Shown here: positions 52,683 through 62,109 of the stretch, piece by piece | Layout: the number at the start of each line of letters is the position of its first letter | Numbering within the stretch: the first letter of the stretch is position 1 | DNA from: Chitinophaga niabensis | GTDB lineage: Bacteria; Bacteroidota; Bacteroidia; Chitinophagales; Chitinophagaceae | Length of the DNA: 64,000 nt | Reading direction: 5' to 3' | Assembly: GCF_900129465.1 (NCBI RefSeq) | Contig: NZ_FSRA01000001.1 | Coordinates: 2,172,482 to 2,236,481 of the forward strand | Translations under genes and position numbers: made by a program | Notes under the pieces: generated by a model | What the model was told of the DNA's origin: nothing | What the model saw: the letters and a program-made list of their open reading frames with translations, nothing else | Databases searched by the model: none

Positions 52683-53930
52683 ATGGACAAAACCATAGAA
52701 GCAGAAGTAAAACAAAAAAGGAAGAAGCAATACCTGCTCATCGGCATCCTGTGCATCGCAGTACTGGTGGTAGCGCTCTTCCTCATGCGCAGCTTCTTTT
52801 CCACTACCATCAAACGTTCTGCCATTACTACCGCTGTTGTAGAGATGGGCAATATTGAGAATACCATCAATGCCACGGGAGAGATCAGGCCTGAATTTGA
52901 AGAAGTGATCACCAGCCCCGTCAGCGCTTCTATCCAGGAGATCATCCTCGATGCCGGCAGTAAGGTCACTACCGGGCAATCTATCCTTAAGCTGGATAAA
53001 ACAGCTATCCAGGTGGAATATGAAAAGGGAAAGTTCCAGCTGGAATCCAAACAGAACGATATCCGCAAACTAAAACTGGAACTGGATAAGAGTTACTTCG
53101 ATCTCAGGTCCAATAATAACATCAAACAATTACGTATCAACAGCCTTACCGCAGATGTAGAGAACAGCAAACGTTTATACAAAGCAGGTGGCGGCACAAG
53201 GGAAGATGTGGAAAAAGCAGAGCTGAACCTGAAGGTGGCACAGCTGGAAAAGGAGCAACTGGAAAATGAGATCAAAAGCAAACAGCAAACCATGCAGGTG
53301 GAAATAAGGGAATCAGAGATAGCCGCCGCCATCCAGCAAAATGAACTGAAGGAACTGATGCGCAAGGTATCACTGGCCAGTATCCAAAGTACACGTGGCG
53401 GTGTTGTCACCTGGGTGAACAAGAACATCGGCGCCGCTATCCGTGAAGGAGAAGCATTGGCCAGGATCGCAGATCTCAGCAGTTTTAAAGTGACCGGCAC
53501 TATTTCAGATGCCCAGCTGAACAATCTGCATAACGGCATGCCTGCCATTATCCGGATCAACGAAGCAGAAGTCCGGGGCAGTGTTACCAATATCTATCCC
53601 GCCGTGGAAAATGGCATTGTTACATTCGATATCCAGTTGAATGAAAGGAATAACAAACTGCTCCGCCCCAATCTGAAAGTGGAAGTATTCCTCGTTACCG
53701 CCACAGGCAATAATGTAATGCGGGTATCAAACGGGCCCGCTTTCAGCGGGCTGGAAAGCCAGGACATCTTTGTTGTCCGGAATGGAAAAGCAGAACGAAG
53801 GAAAGTACAGGTAGGCATGATCAATTTCGATTATGTGGAATTGAAGGATAATGTAAAACCAGGAGATGTGGTGATCACCTCGGACATGAGCGGGTTCAAA
53901 CATGCAAAGGAAATAACGATCAATAATTAA
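52683..53930 (+). CDS. HlyD/MacA-type periplasmic adaptor of an ABC efflux system
   Basis: 415 residues from the ATG at 52683; an upstream TTG/TTG-type start at 52635 would overlap the sigma-54 promoter. One N-terminal membrane segment ('YLLIGILCIAVLVVALFLM', about 17-35). Lipoyl halves: 'ASIQEIILDAGSKVTTGQS' and 'STRGGVVTWVNKNIGAAIRE'; the helical hairpin between them is long and charged. A beta-barrel domain follows ('TGTISDAQLNNLHNGMPAII'). It joins TolC (next gene, 1-base overlap) to the ABC pump. It is the first gene of the operon. Confidence 0.88.
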   Translation: MDKTIEAEVKQKRKKQYLLIGILCIAVLVVALFLMRSFFSTTIKRSAITTAVVEMGNIENTINATGEIRPEFEEVITSPVSASIQEIILDAGSKVTTGQSILKLDKTAIQVEYEKGKFQLESKQNDIRKLKLELDKSYFDLRSNNNIKQLRINSLTADVENSKRLYKAGGGTREDVEKAELNLKVAQLEKEQLENEIKSKQQTMQVEIRESEIAAAIQQNELKELMRKVSLASIQSTRGGVVTWVNKNIGAAIREGEALARIADLSSFKVTGTISDAQLNNLHNGMPAIIRINEAEVRGSVTNIYPAVENGIVTFDIQLNERNNKLLRPNLKVEVFLVTATGNNVMRVSNGPAFSGLESQDIFVVRNGKAERRKVQVGMINFDYVELKDNVKPGDVVITSDMSGFKHAKEITINN

Positions 53931-55384
53931 TGATGATGAAAACAGGATTGATCTTTATACTCCTCGCATTTACCCGCACTGCGTACAGCCAGGATACCCT
54001 CCGCCTCAGTCTCGCAGAGGCAGTGAGCATGGCTAAAGCCAGCTCTATTGCCTCCAAACAGGCCGTTACGGTGAAAGAAACCCGTTATTGGGAATGGCGT
54101 ACCTATAAGTCCAATTACCAGCCGCAGCTGGCTTTAAACGGTAATTTACCGGGGTACCAGAAAACCTTCAACCAGGTGCAGCAACCCAACGGCACTGTGG
54201 AGTTCCAGCCGGTGCATAATAACAATTCATCACTGAACCTCGCTTTCAGCCAGAGTATCACGCCTACCGGCGGAAAAATATACGGCGCTACGGAACTGCA
54301 GCGGTTTGATGATTTTGACAGGAAGAACACTTTGTACAATGCCATTCCTTATACCATCGGGTACCAGCAGCCGCTGTTCCAGTTCAATAAACTGAAGTGG
54401 GATAAACGGATAGAACCCCTGAAGTTCTCGGAAAGCAAACAGAACTATATTTCGGCCATGGAACAGATAGCCGTTACCGTGAGCGGGTACTTTTTTGACC
54501 TGCTGCTGGCACAGGTGAACTTCCAGATTGCGGAAACCAACCTGCAGAACACTTTACAGATCCAAAAGATAGCAGACGAGAAATTCAACCTGGGCAAGAT
54601 CTCCAAGAACGAAATACTTCAATTGCAACTGGAACATCTCAAATCACAAAAGGCCGTGGGCAAGGCAAGAAGGGATATGGAAATAGCAATGCTGAACCTC
54701 CGCTCTTACATCGGCCTGCAGGAAAAAGGAAAAATAGAGCTGGTACTCCCTCCTTCCGCCATCAATATGGAAGTAACAGCTGAGAAAGTACTGGCGGAGG
54801 CTTATGTGAATAATGCCAACGCCATTGCTTTCATCCGGAAAGTGATAGAAGCCAAAAGAGATGTGGCACAGGCCAAAGGAGATAACGGGCTGAATGCTAC
54901 CTTAACCGCCAACCTGGGTTTTGCGAACAGGGCCAGTACTATCCCTAAGGTGTATACGGCGCCACAGAACCAGCAACTGGTATCACTGGAATTTGCTATT
55001 CCTATCTTAGACTGGGGAAGGTCAAAGTCCAGGACCAAAACAGCAGAGGCCAACCTGCGGTTTACAGAATATGCGGTGGAGCAGGATAAACAAAGTTTTG
55101 CGCAGGCTGTTACTACCCAGGTGACCCTCTTTGATATGATGAAGGACCAGGTGGCCCTGAGTGCGCATGCAGACAGTATTGCCTCTGAGAAATACCAGAT
55201 AGCCCAGACCCGCTATGTACTGGGCAACCTGAGTATCACAGACCTGAGTATTGCCTTCCAGGAAAAAGACCAGGCAAAAAGGGATTACGTAGTGGCCCTG
55301 CGGGATTTCTGGGGCGCCTATTATGAACTGCGCTATTTATCGCTATACGATTTTGAAAAGAACGAAAAGATCCATTATAATTAA
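53930..55384 (+). CDS. TolC-family outer-membrane protein of the ABC efflux operon
   Basis: 484 residues; the ATG overlaps the adaptor stop by one base (TAATG). Signal peptide to about 'TAYSQD'. OEP helices: 'RLSLAEAVSMAKASSIASKQ', 'KILQKIADEKFNLGKISKNE'-like segments (reads IADEKFNLGKISKNEILQLQ), 'VLAEAYVNNANAIAFIRKVI' and 'ADSIASEKYQIAQTRYVLGN'. It forms the outer-membrane exit duct. Second TolC of the window, not close in sequence to the one in the RND operon. Confidence 0.85.
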   Translation: MMMKTGLIFILLAFTRTAYSQDTLRLSLAEAVSMAKASSIASKQAVTVKETRYWEWRTYKSNYQPQLALNGNLPGYQKTFNQVQQPNGTVEFQPVHNNNSSLNLAFSQSITPTGGKIYGATELQRFDDFDRKNTLYNAIPYTIGYQQPLFQFNKLKWDKRIEPLKFSESKQNYISAMEQIAVTVSGYFFDLLLAQVNFQIAETNLQNTLQIQKIADEKFNLGKISKNEILQLQLEHLKSQKAVGKARRDMEIAMLNLRSYIGLQEKGKIELVLPPSAINMEVTAEKVLAEAYVNNANAIAFIRKVIEAKRDVAQAKGDNGLNATLTANLGFANRASTIPKVYTAPQNQQLVSLEFAIPILDWGRSKSRTKTAEANLRFTEYAVEQDKQSFAQAVTTQVTLFDMMKDQVALSAHADSIASEKYQIAQTRYVLGNLSITDLSIAFQEKDQAKRDYVVALRDFWGAYYELRYLSLYDFEKNEKIHYN

Positions 55385-55395
55385 AAAAACGCATT

Positions 55396-56061
55396 ATGAT
55401 CCGCTTACAGAATATTGAAAAAGTTTACCGTACAGATACGGTGGAAACACAGGCGCTGAACAGCATCAGCCTCAACATTGCCAGGGGTGAGTTCCTCTCC
55501 ATCATGGGCCCTTCCGGCTGCGGCAAAAGTACCCTGCTGAACATCATGGGCTTACTGGATGAACCTACCCGCGGGGAGATCAGCATCTCAGAGAACAGCA
55601 CTAATCATTTATCAGATAAACAACTGGCACAGTTCAGGAACAAAAAGATCGGTTTCATCTTCCAAAGTTATCACCTGATCAACGACCTGCGTGTGCTGGA
55701 TAATGTGGAACTCCCCCTGCTCTACCGCAAAACCACCGCTAAAGAAAGAAAGGACATGGCGATTGCCGCATTGGAGAAAGTAGGCCTCGGCCATCGCACC
55801 AAACACTTCCCTACACAACTTTCCGGCGGGCAGAAACAAAGGGTGGCCATTGCGCGTGCCATTGTAGGGCGCCCGGAGATCATCCTGGCAGATGAACCTA
55901 CCGGCAACCTGGATAGTGCCATGGGTAATGAAGTGATGGACATCCTCATCCACCTGAATAAAACTGAAGGTACCACCATCGTAATGGTAACGCACGATGA
56001 AAACATGGCCAGGAAAACGCACCGGCTCGTAAGGCTTTTCGACGGTACACAGGTTCAATAA
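55396..56061 (+). CDS. ABC transporter ATP-binding protein (MacB/LolD type)
   Basis: 221 residues with all nucleotide-binding motifs: Walker A '[12 protein letters not shown]', Q-loop '[11 protein letters not shown]', signature '[15 protein letters not shown]', Walker B '[15 protein letters not shown]', and H-switch '[11 protein letters not shown]'. It drives the two FtsX-type permeases that follow at 17-base and 14-base gaps. In MacB the ATPase and permease are fused; here they are separate, as in LolCDE. Confidence 0.93.
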   Translation: MIRLQNIEKVYRTDTVETQALNSISLNIARGEFLSIMGPSGCGKSTLLNIMGLLDEPTRGEISISENSTNHLSDKQLAQFRNKKIGFIFQSYHLINDLRVLDNVELPLLYRKTTAKERKDMAIAALEKVGLGHRTKHFPTQLSGGQKQRVAIARAIVGRPEIILADEPTGNLDSAMGNEVMDILIHLNKTEGTTIVMVTHDENMARKTHRLVRLFDGTQVQ

Positions 56062-56078
56062 AATTTAACATCGCCCTT

Positions 56079-57320
56079 ATGCTAATTAATTATTTCAAAA
56101 TAGCCATTGCGGTACTGAAGAGAAGAAAGTTCTTTACTTTCATCAGTCTCTTCGGCATCAGCCTGACGCTCACTATCATCATTGTGCTTACGGCTTTCAT
56201 GGATAACCTGGTCAGCCCCTCCCATCCTGATATGAAAAGGGAGCGCTCCCTGTATGTGAACTTACTGCGGCTGGAACATACAAAACGCCATAGCGCCATG
56301 ACCGGCCCTGTAAGTTTCTATTTCCTGGACCATTATGTGCGCAGTATGAAAAGACCTGAGAAAGTAGCTATCTTCTCTGTTTTCGGAGCTACTAATGCCT
56401 ACGTCAACAATAAAAAGCTGGTCATCAATTTAAAACATACCAACGATGCTTACTGGGAAGTGGAAGAATATAAATTCCTGGAAGGGAAACCTTATACCGC
56501 GCAACAGATAGCCAATGCAGACAAGGTGGCTGTGATCTCCGAAGCAACAAAACTGGCCTACTTCGGCGATGTGCCGAACGTAGTGGGGAAATACATAGAA
56601 ACAGACAATGTAAAATACAGGGTAAGCGGCGTGGTGAAAGATGTGCCGATCACTTCGTTCTACTCTTACGGCGATATGTATACACCCTATACCACATCAA
56701 AGGATGACTATAAGAACACGGGGTTTAATGGCATGTATATGGGCATTCTGCTGGCCCCCTCAAAGGCAGAAGTTCCTGCTATGCAAAAAGAATATGAACA
56801 GCTGATCAAAAGGCTGCCCATGAACGACAGTATGGAATACAATAAGATCACGGGATATGCAGACCGTTACCTGGCCAGTTTCACCCATGTGATGCTGGGT
56901 GATGAATCCAGTACAGGTGTTACTAAATTATTACTGATGCTTGGCGCCGCGGCTTTCCTCTTTATGCTGCTGCCAACTATCAACCTGGTTAATATCAACA
57001 GCAGCCGCATCATGGAGCGCTCTTCAGAAATAGCGGTCAGAAAAGCTTTCGGTGCATCGTCCGGTACACTGGCCATCCAGTTCATTGTAGAGAACCTGAT
57101 CCTTACGCTGCTCGGCGGGATCATTGGAATAGCCTTATCTGCGTTGATACTATGGATATTCAACAACAGCCAGGTGATCCCTGCGGTTGAACTGCACATC
57201 AATATTACTGTACTGGCAGCAAGCCTTCTTGCCTGCCTCATCTTTGGCCTGTTATCCGGGGTATATCCGGCCTGGCGCATGTCCAGGTTGCAGGTAGTTA
57301 CAGCCCTGAAATCTAACTAA
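56079..57320 (+). CDS. ABC transporter permease, FtsX/MacB type (first)
   Basis: 413 residues. One N-terminal membrane helix ('FFTFISLFGISLTLTIIIVL'), a large periplasmic MacB-PCD domain (about 40-280), then three C-terminal helices ('LLLMLGAAAFLFMLLPTINL', 'FIVENLILTLLGGIIGIALS', 'ITVLAASLLACLIFGLLSGV'). The 'RSSEIAVRKAFGAS' loop between helices two and three is the FtsX coupling segment. It forms the pump with the second permease and the ATPase. Confidence 0.88.
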   Translation: MLINYFKIAIAVLKRRKFFTFISLFGISLTLTIIIVLTAFMDNLVSPSHPDMKRERSLYVNLLRLEHTKRHSAMTGPVSFYFLDHYVRSMKRPEKVAIFSVFGATNAYVNNKKLVINLKHTNDAYWEVEEYKFLEGKPYTAQQIANADKVAVISEATKLAYFGDVPNVVGKYIETDNVKYRVSGVVKDVPITSFYSYGDMYTPYTTSKDDYKNTGFNGMYMGILLAPSKAEVPAMQKEYEQLIKRLPMNDSMEYNKITGYADRYLASFTHVMLGDESSTGVTKLLLMLGAAAFLFMLLPTINLVNINSSRIMERSSEIAVRKAFGASSGTLAIQFIVENLILTLLGGIIGIALSALILWIFNNSQVIPAVELHINITVLAASLLACLIFGLLSGVYPAWRMSRLQVVTALKSN

Positions 57321-57334
57321 TTAAAAATCCTTTT

Positions 57335-58513
57335 ATGATCAGGCATCTCTTTAAACTGATATGGAATAAAAAGAAACAGAACTTCCTGCTGATAATGGAA
57401 ATGCTGGTTTCGTTCATGGTGATGTTTGCCGTGTTCTCCCTGCTGGTATTCTACTACACCAACTATAAACGCCCGATGGGTTTTGTTTATGAAGATGTAT
57501 GGGCACTGACCTTTAATAATAACCGGCTGGATGTAAAAGCCCCGGATTCCATTGCCATGTATTATGAGAATATAAAAAGAAGAATAGCATCCTTCCCGGA
57601 AGTGCGATCAGTAAGCTATGTAAGCGGCAACAGTCCTTTTTCAGCCAACACCACCAACAGTAATATTGAAGTGAACAAAGCCACATTCAGTGCCCATATT
57701 TACCGTGTGGACGATGATTATGCAAAGACCCTGCAGGTGACCCTGTTAGCCGGGCGCTGGTTCTCAAAGCTGGATGATGCCGGTAAAGAAAAGCCCATTA
57801 TACTTAACAGAAAAATGAAAGAACTTGCTTATGGCGATAAAGATGCCATAGGGCAGCGGTTCAGAGCCGATGATAAGGATGTGGTGGTGATCGGTGTTGT
57901 GGAAACCCTGAAAGATAAAGGAGATTACAATAAAGCAGAAGCAGGTTATTACATGCGTGCCGGCAGAAGTTCCGAATACTGGCCGAACAGGTTGCTGATC
58001 TCCCTGCAGCCCGGCACCTCTCCCGTTTTTGAGAGCAAGATCAATAAAGCAATGGCCGGTATAATGCCGGAAGCGAATATCGAGATTGAACAATTAACCA
58101 AGAAACGGGTAACCAAGAACAACCTCACGCTCATTCCCATGCTCATGCTGCTGATAGTAGCCGGCTTCCTGATCGTGAACGTAGCCCTGGGATTATTTGG
58201 GGTACTCTGGTATAACATCAGCAGGCGCAAGGCTGAAATAGGTCTTAGAAGGGCCATCGGGGCAACCGGCGGCAACATCGTATCACAGATCGTGAGTGAA
58301 ACACTGGTATTATCCACGTTCTCCCTCATCATCGGATCTTTCTTCGCTATTCAGTTCCCTTTGCTCAATGTATTTGACCTTCCCTCCGGTGTATACATCA
58401 GCGCATTGGTACTGGCCATCCTCTTTATTTACGTGCTGGTGATCATCTGTGCTATTTACCCGGGCAAACAGGCTTCCAATATTTTACCGGCCGTAGCGCT
58501 TCATGAAGATTAA
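57335..58513 (+). CDS. ABC transporter permease, FtsX/MacB type (second)
   Basis: 392 residues, same plan as the preceding gene: N-terminal helix ('FLLIMEMLVSFMVMFAVFSL'), MacB-PCD domain, then C-terminal helices ('LIPMLMLLIVAGFLIVNVAL', 'TLVLSTFSLIIGSFFAIQF', 'ALVLAILFIYVLVIICAIYP'). The coupling loop is 'RRKAEIGLRRAIGATGG'. The two permeases are paralogues. It ends 22 bases before the regulator gene. Confidence 0.88.
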   Translation: MIRHLFKLIWNKKKQNFLLIMEMLVSFMVMFAVFSLLVFYYTNYKRPMGFVYEDVWALTFNNNRLDVKAPDSIAMYYENIKRRIASFPEVRSVSYVSGNSPFSANTTNSNIEVNKATFSAHIYRVDDDYAKTLQVTLLAGRWFSKLDDAGKEKPIILNRKMKELAYGDKDAIGQRFRADDKDVVVIGVVETLKDKGDYNKAEAGYYMRAGRSSEYWPNRLLISLQPGTSPVFESKINKAMAGIMPEANIEIEQLTKKRVTKNNLTLIPMLMLLIVAGFLIVNVALGLFGVLWYNISRRKAEIGLRRAIGATGGNIVSQIVSETLVLSTFSLIIGSFFAIQFPLLNVFDLPSGVYISALVLAILFIYVLVIICAIYPGKQASNILPAVALHED

Positions 58514-58535
58514 TTAATGCTATTTTTACGACACT

Positions 58536-59909
58536 ATGATATTGATCATTGACGATGATATAGCGGTGAGGACTTCCCTCTTACTGATCCTGCAGCAGGA
58601 AGGCTATAAAGCCGCCGGAGCAGGTACGCCGGAGGAAGCACTGGAAATGATAAAGCGCAGCAAACCCTCCCTGATCCTGCTGGACCTGAATTTTTCACTG
58701 GGCACTTCAGGTAAGGAAGGGATGGCCTTGCTGCAGGAGATCAAACAATATGATACATCCATTCCCGTGATCCTGATCACCGGCTGGGGCAGTATTGAAC
58801 TGGCCGTGCAGGGCATGAAGCTGGGGGCGAATGATTTCATCAATAAACCCTGGGACAACGAAAACCTCCTTCAATCCGTAAAAACACTCCTGGACCTCCA
58901 GGATAAAAAAGCCGGCCATCATACCCGGAAACAACTGGATACCTTATACGATTTCAGTCATATTGTGGGAGAAGATCCTGCCATGCTGCAAATACTGGAA
59001 ACCATCGGCAGGGTTGCCGGTACAGATGCTTCCATACTCATCATGGGCGAAAGCGGTACCGGTAAGGAACTGATCGCAGAAGCGGTTCACCAGAACAGCC
59101 TGCGCAGGAACAAACCCTTCATCAAAGTGAACCTGGGTGGTATTTCCACCACGCTCTTTGAAAGTGAAATGTTCGGGCATGTACGCGGCGCCTTTACGGA
59201 TGCGCGTTACGACCGTACCGGCCGTTTTGAAATGGCCCATAAAGGCACCATCTTCCTGGATGAAATAGGCGACCTCGATCCCGGCAGCCAGGTAAAGTTG
59301 CTGCGGGTGCTGCAGGACAGGACCTACGAAGTACTGGGCAGCAGCCGCACCAAAACAGTGGATGTACGGGTGGTTTGCGCTACCAATAAAAGCCTCAGGG
59401 ACATGGTGGCAGCAGGGAATTTCCGGGAAGACCTCCTTTACCGGATCAACCTGATCACCATACAGCTCCCGGCATTAAGGGAACGGCCCAAAGATATTCC
59501 CCTGCTGGTAAAAAGCTTTATCCGTAACCTCCGCGAGATCTATAACCGCCCCAACCTGCAGGTTACACCGGAAGCCATGAAGTGGTTACAGCAATTACCT
59601 TTGCCCGGTAATATCCGGCAATTAAAGAACCTCGTGGAAAGAGCCATCCTGGTGAGCAGAGCAGACCTCCTGCAGGTGGATGATTTCCGTTCCCAGCTGG
59701 AATTGTCTCCCGTTAAAAGCGGCAACCTGCAATTACCGGGTGTAGGCGCTATCACGCTGGAAGAGCTGGAAGTGGAGATGATCAAAAAAGCCATGTTATT
59801 CCATCATAACAGGATCTCCAAAGCAGCCGCATCTCTTGGCCTTACCCGCAGCGCGCTGTACAGGCGGCTGGAGAAATACAACATTCCATACGATGAAACT
59901 TCGGACTAA
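58536..59909 (+). CDS. Sigma-54-dependent response regulator (NtrC type)
   Basis: 457 residues. Receiver domain (1-125): acidic 'IIDDDIAVRT', phosphoacceptor Asp in 'LILLDLNFS', Lys in 'FINKPWDNE'. AAA domain (about 145-385): Walker A 'GESGTGKELIAEAVHQ', the sigma-54 contact loop GAFTDA (GAFTGA variant), Walker B 'GTIFLDEIGDL', and R-finger region. C-terminal Fis-type helix-turn-helix 'ISKAAASLGLTRSALYRRL'. It is the last-but-one gene of the efflux operon and probably acts at the palindrome and sigma-54 promoter upstream. Confidence 0.92.
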   Translation: MILIIDDDIAVRTSLLLILQQEGYKAAGAGTPEEALEMIKRSKPSLILLDLNFSLGTSGKEGMALLQEIKQYDTSIPVILITGWGSIELAVQGMKLGANDFINKPWDNENLLQSVKTLLDLQDKKAGHHTRKQLDTLYDFSHIVGEDPAMLQILETIGRVAGTDASILIMGESGTGKELIAEAVHQNSLRRNKPFIKVNLGGISTTLFESEMFGHVRGAFTDARYDRTGRFEMAHKGTIFLDEIGDLDPGSQVKLLRVLQDRTYEVLGSSRTKTVDVRVVCATNKSLRDMVAAGNFREDLLYRINLITIQLPALRERPKDIPLLVKSFIRNLREIYNRPNLQVTPEAMKWLQQLPLPGNIRQLKNLVERAILVSRADLLQVDDFRSQLELSPVKSGNLQLPGVGAITLEELEVEMIKKAMLFHHNRISKAAASLGLTRSALYRRLEKYNIPYDETSD

Positions 59910-61167
59910 ATACATCCTGTTTGTTGTGATCCTGCACCTGCTCGCGCTGGTGCTGAGCTATTTTATATTCCGGGAGAACAAGGTACTCTTCATTGCCTCC
60001 GAAATATTTATCCTGCTCTCCATTTGGATAGCCTGGAGTTTGTACCGGCAACTGCTGCAACCCCTGAGAACATTGATGGAAGGAGTAGATGTGATCAAAG
60101 AAAAAGATTTCACCGTAAAGTTCCCGCTTACCGGCAGGTATGAAATGGACGAGCTGATCAAGGTGTTCAATCAAATGATGGAGCAGTTAAAAACAGAAAG
60201 GGTAAGGCAGGAACAACAGCACTTTTTCCTGGAGAAACTGATCCACACCTCTCCCACCGGCATTATTATACTCAACTATGACGATGAGGTGCAGCAGATC
60301 AATCCAAAGGCCATGCAATTGCTGGGTATTGAACATACGGCGCAGGCGCTCTCCCATCCTATCTTTCAGCAGGTATTACAATTGCGCTCGGGAGAAAGCC
60401 GTACTATTTCCCTTACCGGTATTGCCACCTACAAACTGCAGAAATCGCATTTCATTGACCGCGGTTTTCCACGGCACTTTGTAATGATAGAAGAATTAAC
60501 GGTGGAAATACTGGCAGCAGAAAAGAAAGTATATGAGAAAGTGATCCGTATGATGGCACATGAAGTGAACAATACCATCGGTCCTGTAAACTCCATCATT
60601 CAATCCACCTTAAAAGTACATCCTTTGTGGACGGCCCCGGAACACCAGGTATTGCGGGATGCCCTGGAAGTAGCCATAGACCGTAACCAGAACCTCAATG
60701 TATTCATGCGCAATTTTGCGGAACTGGTGAAGCTGCCGGAGCCGGATAAAAAACGGATAGACCTGCATCAGCTGCTCCTCGCCGTTACCCGCTTAATGCA
60801 GATGAAAGCGGCAGAGCGGGATACGCAGCTGGTACTGGCTCTGAAACCCGGCACCTTTATGATCATGGCAGATGAACAGCAACTGGAACAGGCCCTGATC
60901 AACATCGTTAAAAATAGTATTGAATCCATAGCGAACACAGGCACCATCACCCTTAGCACCCGGGAGCAGCAACTGATCATTTCCGATACCGGCAAGGGCA
61001 TAGCTCCTGCAGATGCAGAACATATCTTTTCTCCTTTTTACAGCACCAAAAGAGATGGCCAGGGTATCGGGCTTACCCTGGTGAGGGAGATCCTCATGAA
61101 CCATGGATGGGAGTTCTCTTTACGCACCATTGGGGAAAGAGATACACAATTTCAGATCAGGTTCTAG
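59893..61167 (+). CDS. Membrane histidine kinase paired with the sigma-54 regulator
   Basis: 424 residues from the ATG at 59893, overlapping the regulator's end by 17 bases (coupled). Two adjacent membrane helices with only a few residues between ('YILFVVILHLLALVLSYFIF', 'VLFIASEIFILLSIWIAWSL') leave no periplasmic sensor. HAMP follows ('LLQPLRTLMEGVDVIKEKD'), then a PAS-like part ('LIHTSPTGIIILNYDDE'). H-box 'MMAHEVNNTIGP', N-box 'LINIVKNSIES', G1 'ISDTGKGIAP' and F/G2 'FYSTKRDGQGIGLTLVRE' are complete. Signal should be sensed in or at the membrane or cytosol. Confidence 0.9.
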   Translation: MKLRTKYILFVVILHLLALVLSYFIFRENKVLFIASEIFILLSIWIAWSLYRQLLQPLRTLMEGVDVIKEKDFTVKFPLTGRYEMDELIKVFNQMMEQLKTERVRQEQQHFFLEKLIHTSPTGIIILNYDDEVQQINPKAMQLLGIEHTAQALSHPIFQQVLQLRSGESRTISLTGIATYKLQKSHFIDRGFPRHFVMIEELTVEILAAEKKVYEKVIRMMAHEVNNTIGPVNSIIQSTLKVHPLWTAPEHQVLRDALEVAIDRNQNLNVFMRNFAELVKLPEPDKKRIDLHQLLLAVTRLMQMKAAERDTQLVLALKPGTFMIMADEQQLEQALINIVKNSIESIANTGTITLSTREQQLIISDTGKGIAPADAEHIFSPFYSTKRDGQGIGLTLVREILMNHGWEFSLRTIGERDTQFQIRF

Positions 61168-61213
61168 ATTTTAAATGCTACATTGCAGCATTAATTACAC
61201 AAACCCGGTACTT

Positions 61214-61828
61214 ATGAACGTCCGCAAATTGCTTTTTATCGCGGTACTCTTTGCCTCCTGTACAAAAGAAGAAAGCCTCGAAATAACAGATAACTCCGGC
61301 GCCGTTAATGCAGATAAGCTGAAAGGAACTTATGTTTTTATAAACATGCAGGCGCACACCAGTGGTACAATAGAAGTAACAGATGGAACAGATGTAGAGA
61401 AAATGGTGTCTGTCAGCGATTATATCACCAAAGATAATGTGGGCAGTGTAGTGATCGATGCAACTAAATTTACTGCCATAGGCATGGGATATAGTGTGGA
61501 TACTACGGTGAAAGGGTATTATTATGTGAACGGTGTGCTGGACGATACAATGGAGTCTGACTTTCAGTTCTCTACGCCTCCGCTCAGCAGCGTAGCCCCT
61601 TACAGGCTGGCAGGTACTGATTCCCTGTATTTTACTGGTGGTATTATCAACGCTCCTTCGGGAGGAGGTGGGGTAGCTACCCCGGAATCAAAAGCCCGGT
61701 TTGCATTTTCAGGAGATACCCTGATACTGTACCAGGGCTACTACAATAAAGCAACTACTACACAGGCAGGTGTAAGGATCACCCAAACGGATGTGGCAAC
61801 GATCATCACCAGGCTGAAAAAGAAATAA
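61214..61828 (+). CDS. Hypothetical lipoprotein
   Basis: 204 residues from the ATG at 61214; an earlier start at 61175 lacks a signal. Lipobox 'AVLFASCTK' (Cys about residue 16). The mature part is beta-rich ('GTYVFINMQAHTSGTIEVTD', 'YYYVNGVLDDTMESDFQFST', 'RFAFSGDTLILYQGYYNKAT') and ends in RLKKK. No family is recognised; it may be a lipocalin-like small domain. It follows the kinase by 46 bases and could be read through from that operon or stand alone. Terminator directly after. Confidence 0.75.
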   Translation: MNVRKLLFIAVLFASCTKEESLEITDNSGAVNADKLKGTYVFINMQAHTSGTIEVTDGTDVEKMVSVSDYITKDNVGSVVIDATKFTAIGMGYSVDTTVKGYYYVNGVLDDTMESDFQFSTPPLSSVAPYRLAGTDSLYFTGGIINAPSGGGGVATPESKARFAFSGDTLILYQGYYNKATTTQAGVRITQTDVATIITRLKKK

Positions 61829-61830
61829 TT

Positions 61831-61863
61831 AAAAAGGCGGACCGTTAAGGCCCGCCTTTTTTT
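61831..61863. terminator. Terminator between convergent lipoprotein genes
   Basis: Stem AAAAAGGCGG / CCGCCTTTTT with an 11-base loop, T run on the plus strand and A run usable on the minus strand. It separates the 61828 stop from the minus-strand stop at 61862. Confidence 0.8.
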
Positions 61864-62029
61864 ATTCTTTACCGCGCCCGCGGGTAAAAAGAAAAATGAT
61901 CAATCCCGCCACTGCGGCAACAGCCAGTATCCCTACCCATACCCCTGCTTTAAAGATACCGCCTACTATCTCGCAGCTGCTTAGCGAAACCGCGAGGATT
62001 GCTAATAAGAAATATGCATAGTTTTTCAT
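61862..62029 (-). CDS. 55-residue small lipoprotein / membrane protein
   Basis: A small gene found by reading the minus strand: ATG at 62029, TAA at 61862-61864. The product begins with a lipoprotein signal 'FLLAILAVSLSSCE' (Cys 19), then 'IVGGIFKAGVWVGILAVAAV' as a membrane helix, and ends in a basic tail 'FTRGRGKE'. This plan (SSC-E-x-x-GGIFKAGxWxG plus helix) recurs among very small Bacteroidota proteins that are often misannotated. Real coding is supported by the clean signal/helix layout and convergent terminator; function unknown. Confidence 0.75.
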   Translation of the reverse strand: MKNYAYFLLAILAVSLSSCEIVGGIFKAGVWVGILAVAAVAGLIIFLFTRGRGKE

Positions 62030-62109
62030 GCTATTACGTTTTAATTCAACAATAGCAGAACATATTTCATGCCGCTTTAAGCAGGTGATATTGGGTATTA
62101 TTCTCTACA

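Noticed and set aside
61174..61192. AATGCT-N7-AGCATT inverted repeat before the 61214 gene
   Set aside because: Six-base arms only and no T run; too weak to call a terminator or operator.
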